A DNA stretch of 64,000 nt, from positions 41,747,025 to 41,811,024 of the forward strand of contig CM043789.1 of the NCBI GenBank assembly GCA_023974075.1. Direction: 5' to 3'. The notes below the pieces were generated by a model. That model was not told the origin of the DNA, did no database searches, and was given only the letters and a program-made list of their open reading frames with translations. Source of the stretch: Chaenocephalus aceratus. Lineage: Eukaryota; Chordata; Actinopteri; Perciformes; Channichthyidae. A program made the translations under genes and the position numbers. This document shows, piece after piece, positions 21,978-34,978 of the stretch (the stretch's first letter is position 1; every line of letters starts with the position of its first letter).

Positions 21978-24750
21978 CAGCTGCCCTGCAGTCTACAAAG
22001 TACTTCAGACTAGCTGCACCTTCACCAGCTTTGAGAACACTTTCATGATCAATCATATATCAAGTACAAGTACACAATCTGAGTACTTCTCCTTTTACTC
22101 AAGTACAAGACCTGAGCACTTCTACTTTACTCAAGTACAATATCTGAGCACTTCTACTTTTACTCAAGTCCAAAACCTGAGTACTTGTACTTTTACTCAA
22201 GTCAAGATCTGGGTACTTCTACTTTTACTCAAGTACAAGATCTGAGTACTTCTACTTTAACTCAAGTACAATATCTGAATACTTCTACTTTTTACTCAAG
22301 TACAAGTTCTGAGTACTTCTACTTTTACTCAAGTAAAGAACTGTGTACTTGTACTTTTACTCAAGTACAAGATCTGGGGTACTTCTCCTTTTACTCAAGT
22401 ACAAGATCTGGGTACTTCTACTTTTACTCAAGTACAATATCTGAGTACTTGTACTTTTACTCAAGTACAAGATCTGAGTACTTCTACTTTACTCAAGTAC
22501 AAGATCTGAGTACTTCTCCTTTTACTCAAGTACAAGACTGAGTACTTCTAATTTTACTCAAGTACAAGAACTGGTACTTGTACTTTTACTCAAGTACAAG
22601 ATCTGGGTACTTCTACTTTTACTCAAGTACAAGATCTGAGTACTTCTACTTTAACTCAAGTACAATATCTGAATACTTCTACTTTTACTCAAGTACAAGT
22701 TCTGAGTACTTCTACTTTTACTCAAGTACAAGATCTGAGTACTTCTCCTTTTACTCAAGTACAAGACCTGAGTACTTCTAATTTTACTCAAGTAACAAGA
22801 ACTGTGTACTTGTACTTTTACTCAAGTACAAGATCTGGGTACTTCTCTACTTTTACTCAAGTACAAGATCTGAGTACTTCTACTTTAACTCAATTACAAT
22901 ATCTGAATACTTCACTTTTACTCAAGTACAAGTTCTGAGTACTTCTACTTTACTCAAGTACAAGAACTGTGTACTTGTACTTTTACTCAAGTACAAGATC
23001 TGGGTACTTCTCCTTTTACTCAAGTACAGATCTGGGTACTTACTTTTACTCAAGTACAGAGCTGAGTACTTCTACTTTAACTCAAGTACAATATCTGAAT
23101 ACTTCTACTTTTACTCAAGTACAAGTTCTGAGTACTCTACTTTTACTCAAGTACAAGAACTGTGTACTTGGACTTTTACTCAAGTACAAGATCTGGGTAC
23201 TTCTCCTTTTACTCAAGTACAAGATCTGGGTACTTCTCTACTTTTACTCAAGTACAATATCTGAGTACTTGTACTTTTACTCAAGTACAAGATCTGAGTA
23301 CTTCTACTTTTACTCAAGTACAAGATCTGAGTACTCTCCTTTTACTCAAGTACAAGACCTGAGTACTTCTAATTTTACTCAAGTACAAGAACTGTGTACT
23401 TGTACTTTTACTCAAGTACAAGATCTGGGTACTTCTACTTTTACTCAAGTACAAGATCTGAGTACTTCTACTTTAACTCAAGTACAATATCTGAATACTT
23501 CTACTTTTACTCAAGTACAAGTTCTGAGTACTTCTACTTTTACTCAAGTACAAGATCTGAGTACTTCTCCTTTTACTCAAGTACAAGACCTGAGTACTTC
23601 TAATTTTACTCAAGTACAAGAACTGTGTACTTGTACTTTTAACTCAAGTACAAGATCTGGGTACTTCTACTTTTACTCAAGTACAAGATCTGAGTACTTC
23701 TACTTTAACTCAAGTACAATATCTGAATACTTCTACTTTTACTCAAGTACAAGTTCTGAGTACTTCTACTTTTACTCAAGTACAAGAACTGTGTATTGTA
23801 CTTTTACTCAAGTACAAGATCTGGGTACTTCTCCTTTTACTCAAGTACAAGATCTGGGTACTTCTACTTTTACTCAACTACAATATCTGAGTACTTGTAC
23901 TTTTACTCAAGTACAAGATCTGAGTACTTCTACTTTACTCAAGTAACAAGATCGAGTACTTCTCCTTTTACTCAAAACAAGACCTGAGTACTTCTACTTT
24001 TACTCAAGTACAAGACCTGAGTACTTCTCCTTTTACTCAAGTAAGATCTGAGTACTTCTACTTTTACTCAAGTACAAGACCTGAGTACTTCTACTTTTAC
24101 TCAAGTACAATAACTGTGTACTTGTACTTTTACTCAGTACAAGATCTGGGTACTTCTACTTTTACTCAAGTACAAGATCTGTGTACTTCTACTTTTACTC
24201 AAGTAAGATCTCAGTACTTCTACTTTTCTCAAGTACAAGAACTGTGTACTTGTACTTTTACTCAAGTACAAGATCTGAGAACTTCTACTTTTACTCAAGT
24301 ACAAGATCTGGGTACTTCTACTTTTACTCAAGTACAAGAACTGTGTACTTCTCCTTTTACTCAAGTACAAATACAAGAACTGTGTACTTGTACTTTACTC
24401 AAGTACAAGACCTGAGTACTTCTCCTTTTACTCAAGTAAGATCTGAGTACTTCTACTTTTACTCAAGTACAAGAACTGTGTACGTTGTACTTTTACTCAA
24501 GTACAAGATCTGGTACTTCTACTTTTACTCAAGTACAAGATCTACTTTTACTCAAGTAAGATCTGAGTACCTCTACTTTTACTCAGTACAAGAACTGTGT
24601 ACTTGTACTTTTACTCAAGTACAAGATCTGAGTACTTCTACTTTTACTCAAGTACAAGATCTGAGTACTTCTCCTTTTACTCAATACAAGACCTGAGTAC
24701 TTCTACTTTTACTCAAGTACAAGAACTGTGTACTTCTTCCCCACCTCTGG
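21978..24750 (+). mobile_element. 'tactcaagtaca' element with expanded 33-bp minisatellite
   Basis: The left 90 bp ('ctgccctgcagtctacaaag' to 'catgatcaatcat') match the interior of the bounded element at 46744-47425. The right end 'ccacctctgg' (24750) matches the end of the 59775-62564 copy. About 22060-24740 is roughly 80 tandem units of 33 bp (AAGTACAAGATCTGAGTACT...). Variants ATCTGA, ATCTGG, AACTGT and GACCTGA alternate. The unit length is a multiple of 3, so 11-residue periodic frames stay open. Confidence 0.8.
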
Positions 24751-25582
24751 CTAGATAACACATGATACTACATATAAGTAAACCATGTATCTAGCTTTCA
24801 ACGTGGATTTTAAAACTGAGTTGTTCTCAATCTCACACATTTGCTGAACTTCCGCTCAGAACTCAAATCTGATACTAAACCTGAGTGACACGAGGTTGTG
24901 TTCGCATGCCTTTCTCCTCGCTTTAATGCAGTTGATAATAAGACACAAGGTGGCAGTGCTGCACAGGTGAGGAAATGATCATGCCTGGCTGCAAGTGAAC
25001 ATTTTACAACAGGGTTAGATCACATCTTAACACCTCAGCAGACCGAGGCTAATGTGGGATTTGAGCGATACACAGACATATATCTCGGAATTTGGTGCAT
25101 GTCAAATTCATAATATAATATAAAATAAATAGATATATATATATTCTATCGTATGTGCACATTTTTACCTAACTTCTGATGTTGTTATAAAACTTGTATT
25201 AATATTATTTATGTATTTACATTTTGTATTGGACATTTTACTACAAATATCTTAAGGTTATCTATTTGTATATTAATCTTTAAATGTATTTTCTTTCTTT
25301 AACAATAATAATAATTATTATTATTATCTTTAGATATTTTTACTCTAACCGTTTTTACATTTACTGTATATAAAAACATATTTATTTTATGTATCTTTAT
25401 AGCACATACTTGCTTCAACTTTGTATTTTTATAATGTATCTACTATTTGTATATATATTTTTGTCTTTAGCTTTGAGTTATTTCCTTCTCAAATGGGTAC
25501 TGTCACAAAACCCAATTTCCCCCGATCAATTAGGTAGTCACTGTGAGTCTCCCTCTCTCTCTCCATGTAAACACAGTGATGG
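24751..25582. other. AT-rich intergenic DNA
   Basis: Nothing coding recognised. Short ATT/TTA tracts near 25305-25330. Confidence 0.4.
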
Positions 25583-25583
25583 T

Positions 25584-25632
<49 letters not shown>
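25583..25632. repeat. (CA)n microsatellite
   Basis: Clean CA array of about 50 bp. A second, impure CA array lies at about 25897-25960. Confidence 0.95.
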
Positions 25633-25633
<1 letters not shown>

Positions 25634-25799
25634 CACCACTCTGAGTCTCTCATCAAACCCTGAGCTGGGCTGTAAAAATGTCTCTGAGCTTTCAAGGATG
25701 TTCCCATTGTGGCAGGATGAAGGGAGGCAGGAATCTAACCGGAGGAGCATCGGGAGGAAACTGTGCAGCCGTGAACAGAGAGGCGAGTCACTTTCCCTG

Positions 25800-25813
25800 G
25801 TTTCCATAGCAAC
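25800..25813. promoter_or_regulatory. candidate RFX X-box
   Basis: GTTTCCATAGCAAC is close to the palindromic X-box bound by RFX factors (GTTNCC-AT-GNAAC type). It lies in a non-repetitive 250-bp stretch between CA repeats. No promoter or gene is recognised beside it. Confidence 0.3.
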
Positions 25814-26185
25814 ATACCTGCTGCTCTCTTCACTCCAGCATCTTCACCGAGCTCGGAGACAGAAGTCTGTTCGATGTGGAAGAAGCAGGAGAGAGAGACA
25901 CACACACACACACACACACAACACACACACCACCCACACACACACATATACACACACACCAGCACAGCATGATGGGAATAACTCACCTTCGAAACAAGCC
26001 CTCCGCAGCCTACAATTGGACAGAAACCACTCAAACTAAGCACACAAGTGGGTGGACCTGGAATCCAAAAAGACAAAGGTTACCTCCACCCAGAGTGTTC
26101 ACACATGAGGCAGCATAACTACATGTTTTTGTAACAATTAAAATATTATATCCTCCGAGAAAGTCATTATACACACACTCAAGGT

Positions 26186-28497
26186 TTAAAGGGGCCCTAT
26201 TTCCCTAATTTCAGATACATATCAGTATGTAGTGTCTCTACTTTAAAGAGTCCTCTCCTGCTGATGTCCAGGTGTATATCAGTATGTAGTGTCTCTACTT
26301 TAAAGAGTCCTCTCCTGATGATGTTCAGGTGTATATCAGTATGTAGTGTCTGTACTTTAAAGAGTCCTCTCCTGCTGATGTTCAGGTGTATATCAGTATG
26401 TCTCTACTTTAAAGAGTCCTCTCCGCTGATGTTCAGGTGTATATCAGTATGTGGTGTCTCTACTTTAAAGAGTCCTCCCTGCTGATGTTCAGGTGTATAT
26501 CAGTATGGAGTGTCTCTACTTTAAAGAGTCCTCTCCTGCTGATGTTCAGGTGTATATCAGTATGGAGTGTCTCTACTTTAAAGAGTCCTCTCCTGCTGAT
26601 GTTCAGGTGTATATCAGTATGGAGTGTCTCTACTTTAAAGAGTCCTCTCCTGCTGATGTTCAGGTGTATATCAGTATGGAGTGTCTCTACTTTAAAGAGT
26701 CCTCTCCTGCTGATGTTCAGGTGTATATCAGTATGGAGTGTCTCTACTTTAAAGAGTCCTCTCCTGCTGATGTTCAGGTGTATATCAGTATGGAGTGTCT
26801 GTACTTTAAAGAGTCCTCTCCTGCTGATGTTCAGGTGTATGTCAGTAGTAGTCTGTACTTTAAAGACTCCTCTCCTGCTGATGTCCAGGTGTATATCAGT
26901 ATGTAGTGTCTCTACTTTAAAGAGTCCTCTCCTGCTGATGTTCAGGTGTATGTCAGTATGTTGTGTCTCTACTTTAAAGAGTCCTCTCCTGCTGATGTTC
27001 AGGTGTATATCAGTATGTAGTGTCTCTACTTTAAAGAGTCCTCTCCTGCTGATGTTCAGGTGTATATCAGTATGTAGTGTCTCTACTTTAAAGAGTCCTC
27101 TCCTGCTGATGTTCAGGTGTATATCAGTATGTAGTGTCTGTACTTTAAAGAGTCCTCTCCTGCTGATGTTCAGATGTATATCAGTATGTAGTGTCTCTAC
27201 TTTAAAGAGTCCTCTCCTGCTGATGTTCAGGTGTATATCAATGTAGTGTATCTACTTTAAAGAGTCCTCTCCTGCTGATGTTCAGGTGGATATCAGTATG
27301 TAGTGTCTGTACTTTAAAGAGTCCTCTCCTGCTGATGTTCAGGTGTATATCAGTATGTAGTGTCTCCACTTTAAAGAGTGCTCTCCTGCTGATGTTCAGG
27401 TGTATATCAGTATGTAGTGTCTCTACTTTAAAGAGTCCTCTCCTGCTGATGTGCAGGTGTATATCAGTATGTAGTGTCTCTACTTTAAAGAGTCCTCTCC
27501 TGCTGATGTTCAGTGTATATCAGTATGTAGTGTCTCCACTTTAAAGAGTCCTCTCCTGCTGATGTTCAGGTGTATATCAGTATGTAGTGTCTCTACTTTA
27601 AAGAGTCCTCTCCTGCTGATGTGCAGGTGTATATCAGTATGTAGTGTCTCTACTTTAAAGAGTCCTCTCCTGCTGATGTTCAGGTGTATATCAGTATGTA
27701 TGTCTCTACTTTAAAGAGTCCTCTCCTGCTGATGTTCAGGTGTATATCAGTATGTAGTGTCTCTACTTTAAGAGTCCTCTCCTGCTGATGTTCAGGTGTA
27801 TATCAGTATGTAGTGTCTCTACTTTAAAGAGTCCTCTCCTGCTGATGTTCAGGTGTATATCAGTATGTAGTGTCTCTACTTTAAAGAGTCCTCTCCTGCT
27901 GATGTTCAGGTGTATATCAGTATGTAGTGTCTCCACTTTAAAGAGTCCTCTCCTGCTGATGTTCAGGTGTATCAGTATGTAGTGTCTCCACTTTAAAGAG
28001 TCCTCTCCTGCTGATGTTCAGGTGTATATCAGTATGTAGTGTCTCTACTTTAAAGAGTCCTCTCCTGCTGATGTTCAGGCGTATATCAGTATGTAGTGCC
28101 TCTACTTTAAAGAGTCCTCTCCTGCTGATGTTCAGGTGTATATCAGTATGTAGTGTCTCCACTTTAAAGAGTCCTCTCCTGCTGATGTTCAGTGTATATC
28201 GTATGTAGTGTCTCTACTTTAAAGAGTCCTCTCCTGCTGATGTTCAGGTGTATCAGTATGTAGTGTCTCTACTTTAAAGAGTCCTCTCCTGCTGATGTTC
28301 AGGTGTATATCAGTATGTAGTGTCTCTACTTTAAAGAGTCCTCTCCTGCTGGGTTCAGGTGTATAGCAGTATGTAGTGTCTCTACTTTAAAGAGTCCTCT
28401 CCTGCTGAGGTTCAGTGTATATCAAATATGTATGTATATACTTTAAAGAGTCCTCTCCTGCTGATGTTCACACCAAAAAGCATAATGTGGCCTCCGT
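26186..28497 (+). mobile_element. TTAA-type MITE with expanded 57-bp minisatellite
   Basis: The left end is TTAAAGGGGCCCTAT (26186-26200). The right end 'ccaaaaagcataatgtggcc' (about 28473-28492) is the inverted form of the AGGCC...TATGCTTTTTGG terminus seen at 63140 and 36321. In between, about 26217-28470 is about 40 units of 57 bp (TATCAGTATGTAGTGTCTCT...). Units carry TAG/GAG/CTC variants and a few one- or two-base losses. The unit length is a multiple of 3, so long repetitive frames are artefacts. Confidence 0.8.
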
Positions 28498-29088
28498 GGT
28501 ACTGAACATGTATTCCCCAGTCCATTCAGACTTGTGAATAAATAGCATCCATATGAACATGGCGTATTTCCTGCTTGAGTCTCGTGTCCTACTTAAAGAG
28601 GATTTGACTTTGGAGGAAATGTATAAAGGTGCTGCATGTTCATCAGGCGGGTGAAAGGATGCGCTGAGGTCTGGACCACCATGAAAGGGTACACACTCCC
28701 GCCACCATGTAACAGCTAGCGTGTTGGAAACATGACTGTGTCACAGAGTCTGGGAAGAAAAAGTGCATCCTTAAGTCTAATCCGCTCACATCTGCAGCGT
28801 ATGGACTCCACTGAACAGAAAAATAATACATTGTCGCAGTAATAATTCTGTCTGGATGGATAGGGTTGGAATTTCCTCCAGCATCGGTGTGTGTGAGTGT
28901 GTGTTAGCTTCCCTAGAGAAAGTGCTACTGCTCTGCATGAAGGAAGTGAATGGGTGAATGACACGTCGTGTGTAAAAGCGCTTTGAGGTCGAAAAAGACC
29001 TGATAAAGCGTTATTAATTATAAGTACAGTAAATGTATAATTTGTGACGAATATTTAAATAGTTTTGATACTCCAAGGCAAGGCAAGT
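28498..29088. repeat. intergenic with LINE 3' tail
   Basis: The tail around 'gtaaaagcgctttgaggtcg' (about 28973) is a typical fish L2-like 3' end with 'gaatgggtgaatgacac' just before it. Confidence 0.45.
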
Positions 29089-29150
29089 TTATTTATAGAG
29101 CACTTTTCAACGCAGGCAATTCAAAGTGCTTTACAAAAAAAAAAAAAGAC
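29089..29150. repeat. LINE/SINE tail fragment
   Basis: 'caagtttatttatagagcac' followed by 'tcaaagtgctttacaaaaaa'. A relative lies at 30549-30605. Confidence 0.5.
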
Positions 29151-29789
29151 ATTAAGCATTAAAAAAGAAAAGCTAATCAAATAAACATTAAGGAAAAATA
29201 CATGGATAAAAGTTACAGTGCAGTCTAAAATATGAATAGTTCAATTAAACATTACAAGAAAAAGTACATGGATAAAAGTTACAGTGCAGTCTAAGAGATG
29301 AATAAAAATGTAAACACCTCTACCAGTGTAAGGTCATGTATGCACTGAAATGCATCTGTCATGTCTTTCAGATGTGAAATGTTTGATTATCCAAATCATA
29401 AAACATTTGCCCAAATAATTGTTTTATAATAAAATCCCCAAATATGCTTCGTACTAAAACTAAACTGGCAATAAATCATACTGAAATCCCTGTGCATTAC
29501 AATTTCTTAAGAAATGTGTGTATTTATCGCATCAAAGATAACACGCACATTATCTCAAAGCCAGACACGTGTTTTGCTCCTACTTGTATCCTTCATAGCC
29601 TTGAGTAAGTGTGCAGTCATACCCTCATTCTTTATTGATGCTGTTTTTCTGACAGCCTGAATCGTCGAGACATAAACAACCAGCTTTTCAAAGACAGGAC
29701 ACACGTCTTCAGTTATTTCATTCTTATTTAAGTGAAAATCTCATTTGAAAACCACAAAATAAATAAGGGATGAAACACAGAGGTCTAAA

Positions 29790-29990
29790 GTAACTAGATT
29801 GTCTCGAGTACTTCTGCCCCACTACAATTCAAGGTAAATGGTGTACTTCTACTCCACCTTTAGTTACTTCACAGATGTGGATGAATGATGTGAAATCTAA
29901 TCAAGTGTTAAATCAGACTTTAGTTCCACCTGGAGTAAATCCACCAGCTACCCTGCAGTCTACAAAGCCATACAAAGTCATTTCAAGGGA
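29790..29990 (+). mobile_element. partial 'tactcaagtaca' element without array
   Basis: Matches 46840-47035 ('tggtgtacttctactccacc', 'gaatgatgtgaaatctaatc', 'ctaccctgcagtctacaaag'). Both ends appear truncated and no tandem array is present. Confidence 0.6.
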
Positions 29991-31199
29991 GACCTGAATA
30001 TAATGTACCTGTAATATATGGCAACAATATGTGAGTCATACTATTCCTGTCTTTTTAAATCCACTTCTCATGCTCTACTAATGTAAGGCTATATATGATT
30101 GTCCTAATATTAAACGATCATCCTAACAATGGAATTTAAACATCCAATTTTAAAAGCTTCTGGTTTCAAGAAAAATCTTCCATAAAATGTCAATTCTAGT
30201 TATTACGCAAACTCCAGTTTACCCTTTAGTTCTCCGCTCCCTGCGTTAACCCATGCAGGCCGGGAACAGAGTTTATACTGAATAGATGCTGACATGCAGT
30301 TGATCTGGATTTTAATGGGTGGGTTTATAGATCTGAAAGTGGTATAAGCAGTTTATGTAATGATTTGAGGGACTTTTGCAGGAATCCTTTATGCATCTGA
30401 CATCGGGGAGTTTCATGGCATAACAGCAGTGTCTGCAGTGCAGATTAAAGTAGAACATATTATTTAAAAAGGCAAGCACACATGTATAAAATACAAATAA
30501 AAACACATGAACAATAATGGAAATGTTCCTAAGTACAAAATAAGATAAGGCAAGTTTATTTATACAGCACCTTTCAACACAAGGCAATTTCATAGTGCTT
30601 TTTTTTTTATTGATCACATTTGTTGATGTTGTTGTTGTTACAGTAACAGCATTTTAAAACAAGGAATTGCACATCATTTGAAAATAGAAATAGCACAACA
30701 AAAATATAAATATGAAACATACACATCTCAGAATAGAAAATAAAACTGAACTAAAAAGTCAGGCTACAAGTTGACTGAAAGATCCACATCTGTACAGTAG
30801 ATTATCTGAAAAAAATGAAGGGCTAACGAAATGTAAAAGTAGGATCTTATTTACATGTGTGCTTCCCTTCTTGTGTGTGCAGCCTTTTAAAAGATGAATA
30901 ACAGGCCTGATTTTGTCAAATGTAACACAGTATACCTGTAATGCTATTGCCACTGTTGTGTAGCTCACCTCCTGCTGCAGCAGTCTAGGAAGGCTAGTCT
31001 CAGTATGAGCAAGAAAACTGTCAATCATACCCTTAAAATATCTTATATTACATTATATATACATTATGTTTGAGCACGTTGTAACCCACACTTGCAATGT
31101 TGCTTTAGGTATTTAGTGACCCACTGAATTCACTGTTTGCATCCAACCTGAGGGCCTCTTTTTGTTTTCTTAAGAGTGCTAACGCAACCGAGCTTGCTA
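29991..31199. repeat. intergenic with retroposon tails
   Basis: A tail at 30549-30605 ('caagtttatttatacagcac') and AT-rich sequence. No exon of rab29 or slc41a1, the upstream neighbours expected from human order, is visible. Confidence 0.4.
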
Positions 31200-31648
31200 A
31201 GAGAGGCGGGGAACTGAATGCTAAAGAAGTTCTAACGTGCAGCTCGATCAACCAATAGGGAAGAACCTCGTCGTTCAAACCAGCCAATCAGAGGAGCGGA
31301 ATGCCGCGCTGCTCCTCTCAGAGACCAGAAGAGGGCTTGGCTTGTCTTCGAAGACCCTCCCCTTCGAGGCCGAGGGTTTGGTTGCACATAGGCTGCAGTT
31401 TCAGTTTGTTTTATTCACCATTTTGAGTAGCTGAAGGCACACAAAAAAGAAAATATTAGCGTTTGGAGGACACATCGGTGCAGTACTTTTATTTTTACGC
31501 GCTCGCTCGCACGGTGGAGTTGTGCTCCAACCTCGGGGTTTTTTTTTTTGCAGAGCGGGAATCTATATTTCTTTTTTTCCCTTCTCCCCCTGTGTGCTTC
31601 TTCCCCCTTTTTTCTTACATCCTTTAACCTCTACAGTATTCCTGCAAA
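31200..31648 (+). promoter_or_regulatory. nucks1: nucks1 promoter-like region and 5' UTR
   Basis: A GC-box-like GAGGCGGGG lies at 31203-31211, with CCAAT boxes at 31252-31256 and 31284-31288. No TATA box sits nearby. A locally GC-rich stretch at about 31280-31390 precedes a probable first exon that runs through a pyrimidine-rich leader to the ATG at 31649. This fits a TATA-less housekeeping promoter. The transcription start cannot be fixed from sequence; about 31390 is a guess. Confidence 0.55.
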
Positions 31649-31665
31649 ATGTCAAGACCAGTGAG
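31649..31665 (+). CDS. nucks1: nucks1 coding exon 1
   Basis: The ATG at 31649 opens M-S-R-P-V plus two bases of an Arg codon. The GTAAGG donor follows at 31666. The 5-codon first coding exon and the MSRPVR start match the family, which fixes the start. Confidence 0.9.
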
Positions 31666-34600
31666 GTAAGGTGTGCCAATTCCGTCCTGTGCTGTGGGAA
31701 TGCTGTGCAGAAAACATGCACGTCTCCACACGGCGCTGTGTGTCTTTTATGAAGCTGGGAATAGTGTTTATTTCATGAAAAAATTATGGGAATGTGCGTG
31801 TGTGTTGCTTCCCTTCTTGTGTGTGTGGTGTGTGTGTGTGCACCCTCTTTCTAACATGGATCCCATCGCTGTGGCCATGCTGTGTGTCGTGTCTATCAGG
31901 CTTTTTAAAAACCAGCCCATCATGTGTGCATTGTTTCCCTGCTTATGTAGGCCATGGTGTGATTTAACCAGTTTAAAGGCTCCACTTATGCATATATTTC
32001 CCCTCCTTGGCTGAGAATGAGAATATGGCTACCCATTCATCCAGGGGAGGCTCTAGAACCGCTAACACCCCCCACCAAAAGGGGGGAAAAACCGACCGGG
32101 GAAGGTGGCGTTTGGCCTCGGGATTTGATCTTGTTGCCGCGCAGAATAGGCATGTCGAGGCTGTAGTCTGGTTATATCGCATTTGCATTGAATCACGTAC
32201 ATGTCTACCTATTCACACCGATAAACGTGCAGTATTACAGGATAGAATGTCGCTATTGGAGGAATAACGGAGGTATTTGAGTGTTAGCAGTAAATTAACC
32301 CTGCTGGCTGAAGTCAGAAGAAGGCGGAGAAACTACAAAAAGTCACCACACCCCCAACCCCCCAATGCATGACTCCCCCACGGTGATTATAGCACATGAG
32401 GTTACATTACAAAGGTTATTTAACTTGATTAGAATAGTTGTGGATGCCCTTAGGTCTAATTTAAAGTTAGCCCTCGAAATCTCGCGGGTTTTCAAGACAT
32501 CTGAATGAGTCATTTGAAAGGGAACCGTTACTCAGGACTGTTTCTGTAAAAGCAAATGAGGTTTGATTAACAGATTAATTAAGTAAGAAAAACATTAACA
32601 AAGTCTTAAATGCATATATATGATTCTGTATAGTCCATATTATTTGATATCTCAAACACACAAACCATTGGTTGTCTTGGAAAACCTGTTTCTGCATATT
32701 TATTTTAAATAATGCCCTTTTTTAATTGTTATTTCAACAGCCCCATATAAAACTAAATATGCACTCCATACATTACAAAGTCTTAAAGGTGATGTGTTAA
32801 ACATGAGGTGTTTAGTTTTAAACAGAAATTAATTGTTATTTTTACTTGATTAGACGGGTTGTAGATGCTGTTAAGGTGTAATTTAAAGTTAGTCCACAAA
32901 ATGCAGTCATTTGAAAGGGAATCTGTACTTTCTTAAAACAGGAATTAGGTTTGATTAAAAGATTAATAAAAAGGTCCTAAATGCCTAAATATATATTTTT
33001 TTTTTTATTTTTTTCTAGACCTCAATTTAGACAAATGCAAGTATACTTGGATATCTCAAACACATCAACAAAATACTCCAGAGTCTCGTGGTGTGCATTT
33101 ACTTATTTGTTAGTTATTCCATTGAGTAGCATATTGAAGTTAGTGTGTGTCTTGGAATACCTGTTCTGTTTGCCTATCTGTTTGTGCCTTTTTCAATTGT
33201 GTTGCATCTGCAGCCCCACTTTCAAAATACAGATCTGGAAAAAATGAAGAGCCCACTCAACATTTTTCTTAAATCTCAATCCCTGTACTGTAGCTTTTCC
33301 TTTCCTGGTCTGTTGAATTGCAACAGAGAGATATTAGTAGTCAATAGTTTATAGAATAAAATAATTTATAAAAATAAATGTTAATATTACTAAAGTTTAA
33401 AACCTAGTTTACAGTAGGTCATGACATTTCACAGGTGTTCAAGGCATCTGAATGTTTCATTGGAAAAGCAGTCTGTAAATGAGTGATGTTTCTTTAAACG
33501 GAGACGACGTTTGATTATTGGATTGCTGTAAATACAAAATAGTTTTTTTGTATATTTATCTTAATTTTATACTATCTTAATTGTTGTTGCATCTGCAGCC
33601 TATCATTTAAAAACCTTGATCCCCACATACAAAGTCATAAAACACACATCTACTTATTTGACTTAGATTTTGCCTACTTTGGCTTACTTCTATTTTAGTT
33701 TGAGGTTATTTAGGAAATCAATGGTGGTTGAACTAATTATCTCCACAGATATGAAATACATTCAAACACACATCATCTGCTGCATAGAAACTTAATTCTT
33801 CACACACGTTTACAGTAAGCCAGGTTCGACAACTCAACGTCTCTTCTCCATACAATCTCATTCTAGCAAATGTTCTATTGGCCAATATATTGTTGTTAAA
33901 TCAACACTTATACTTATTCTGGGTTAATCGTCTCTCCAGCACAACACTTGAATAACCCACATTTTTATTTAACCATTAGTGTCCGACGCGTTCTAGCTTT
34001 AACGTTATCCCTTTTGACCGCTGACCAGTCGTTTTTACATCCTGGAATGACCCGTTAACCAGGTTTTCTAGACCTTTCTGCTCGCTTTGAAAAACCTTTT
34101 GAGTTAGTCCAAACAAACTACATCAATACAGAAGGCTGTAGCTTTATAACGTGTTATCTTTAAAATAACTTAATGGGAGTCCTGGCTACATTGGTCCTCC
34201 ACAGAATGGAGAAAGAACAGGGACCACCATTTTGTCCTTTTTTCAATTAGATCCTGAGCTATCCCGTGGCTCCTCTTCACTTTTCTCCGCTGTGTCGTTC
34301 ATCTCTGCCGCTTTTCAAACACTACCTCCCGACATAAAGGAGTCGTCATCGTTATTGGTAATTCATCAAGTGCCCAAAAAGCCGCAACATTGGTCGTTTA
34401 GCTGCCCCCGCGGAGACGACGCAAAGTAACAAAACATACTCCTAAAAAAATCGATGAATGAAAAGAGTTGCCAACTATTTTGATAATCAATTTTGATGGA
34501 CTTGATTAGTTGTTGCGGCCTTGCTCAGTGTACAGATTATCGAGAGCAATTAAATTAGGTAAACATTGAAATATAGTCCATATATAACAATTACCGAACC

Positions 34601-34944
34601 ATAACTTCCTACAGCTTCTCAATTGTAAATATTTTACAGAAACAGCTTAACGAACTCTACCTATGTAACTTTTTACTATTTCTATACCAGACAATTAATG
34701 GTTATCAGACAAAAGACCACCTAGGACGTAGATACATTTCCACATCACGCGTTTTATCAGCTTCCACAGATTGGTATCTTTCTTTATTGGAGCCAATTGG
34801 AAACATGGTGTGTTTCCTTCTGATGTGAAAGAAATGTGTGTAAAACTGCCACTGACTATCACACATGTCTGGGGCTTACACTGTGGTCGATGTGTGTTTG
34901 CTGTAACCAAAGTAGTTCTGACAGTTACCCGTACTCCCTTCCCA

Positions 34945-34978
<34 letters not shown>

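Noticed and set aside
22969..23946. 325-codon plus-strand frame with FYSSTRSEYF-type repeats.
   Set aside because: It is the 33-bp minisatellite, whose length is a multiple of 3. There is no start context, no splice structure and no codon bias.
26437..27246. 269-codon frame of KSPLLLMFRCISVCSVSTL repeats, and its mirror at 63367-63975.
   Set aside because: 57-bp minisatellite in an open phase inside a transposon, with no independent coding evidence.
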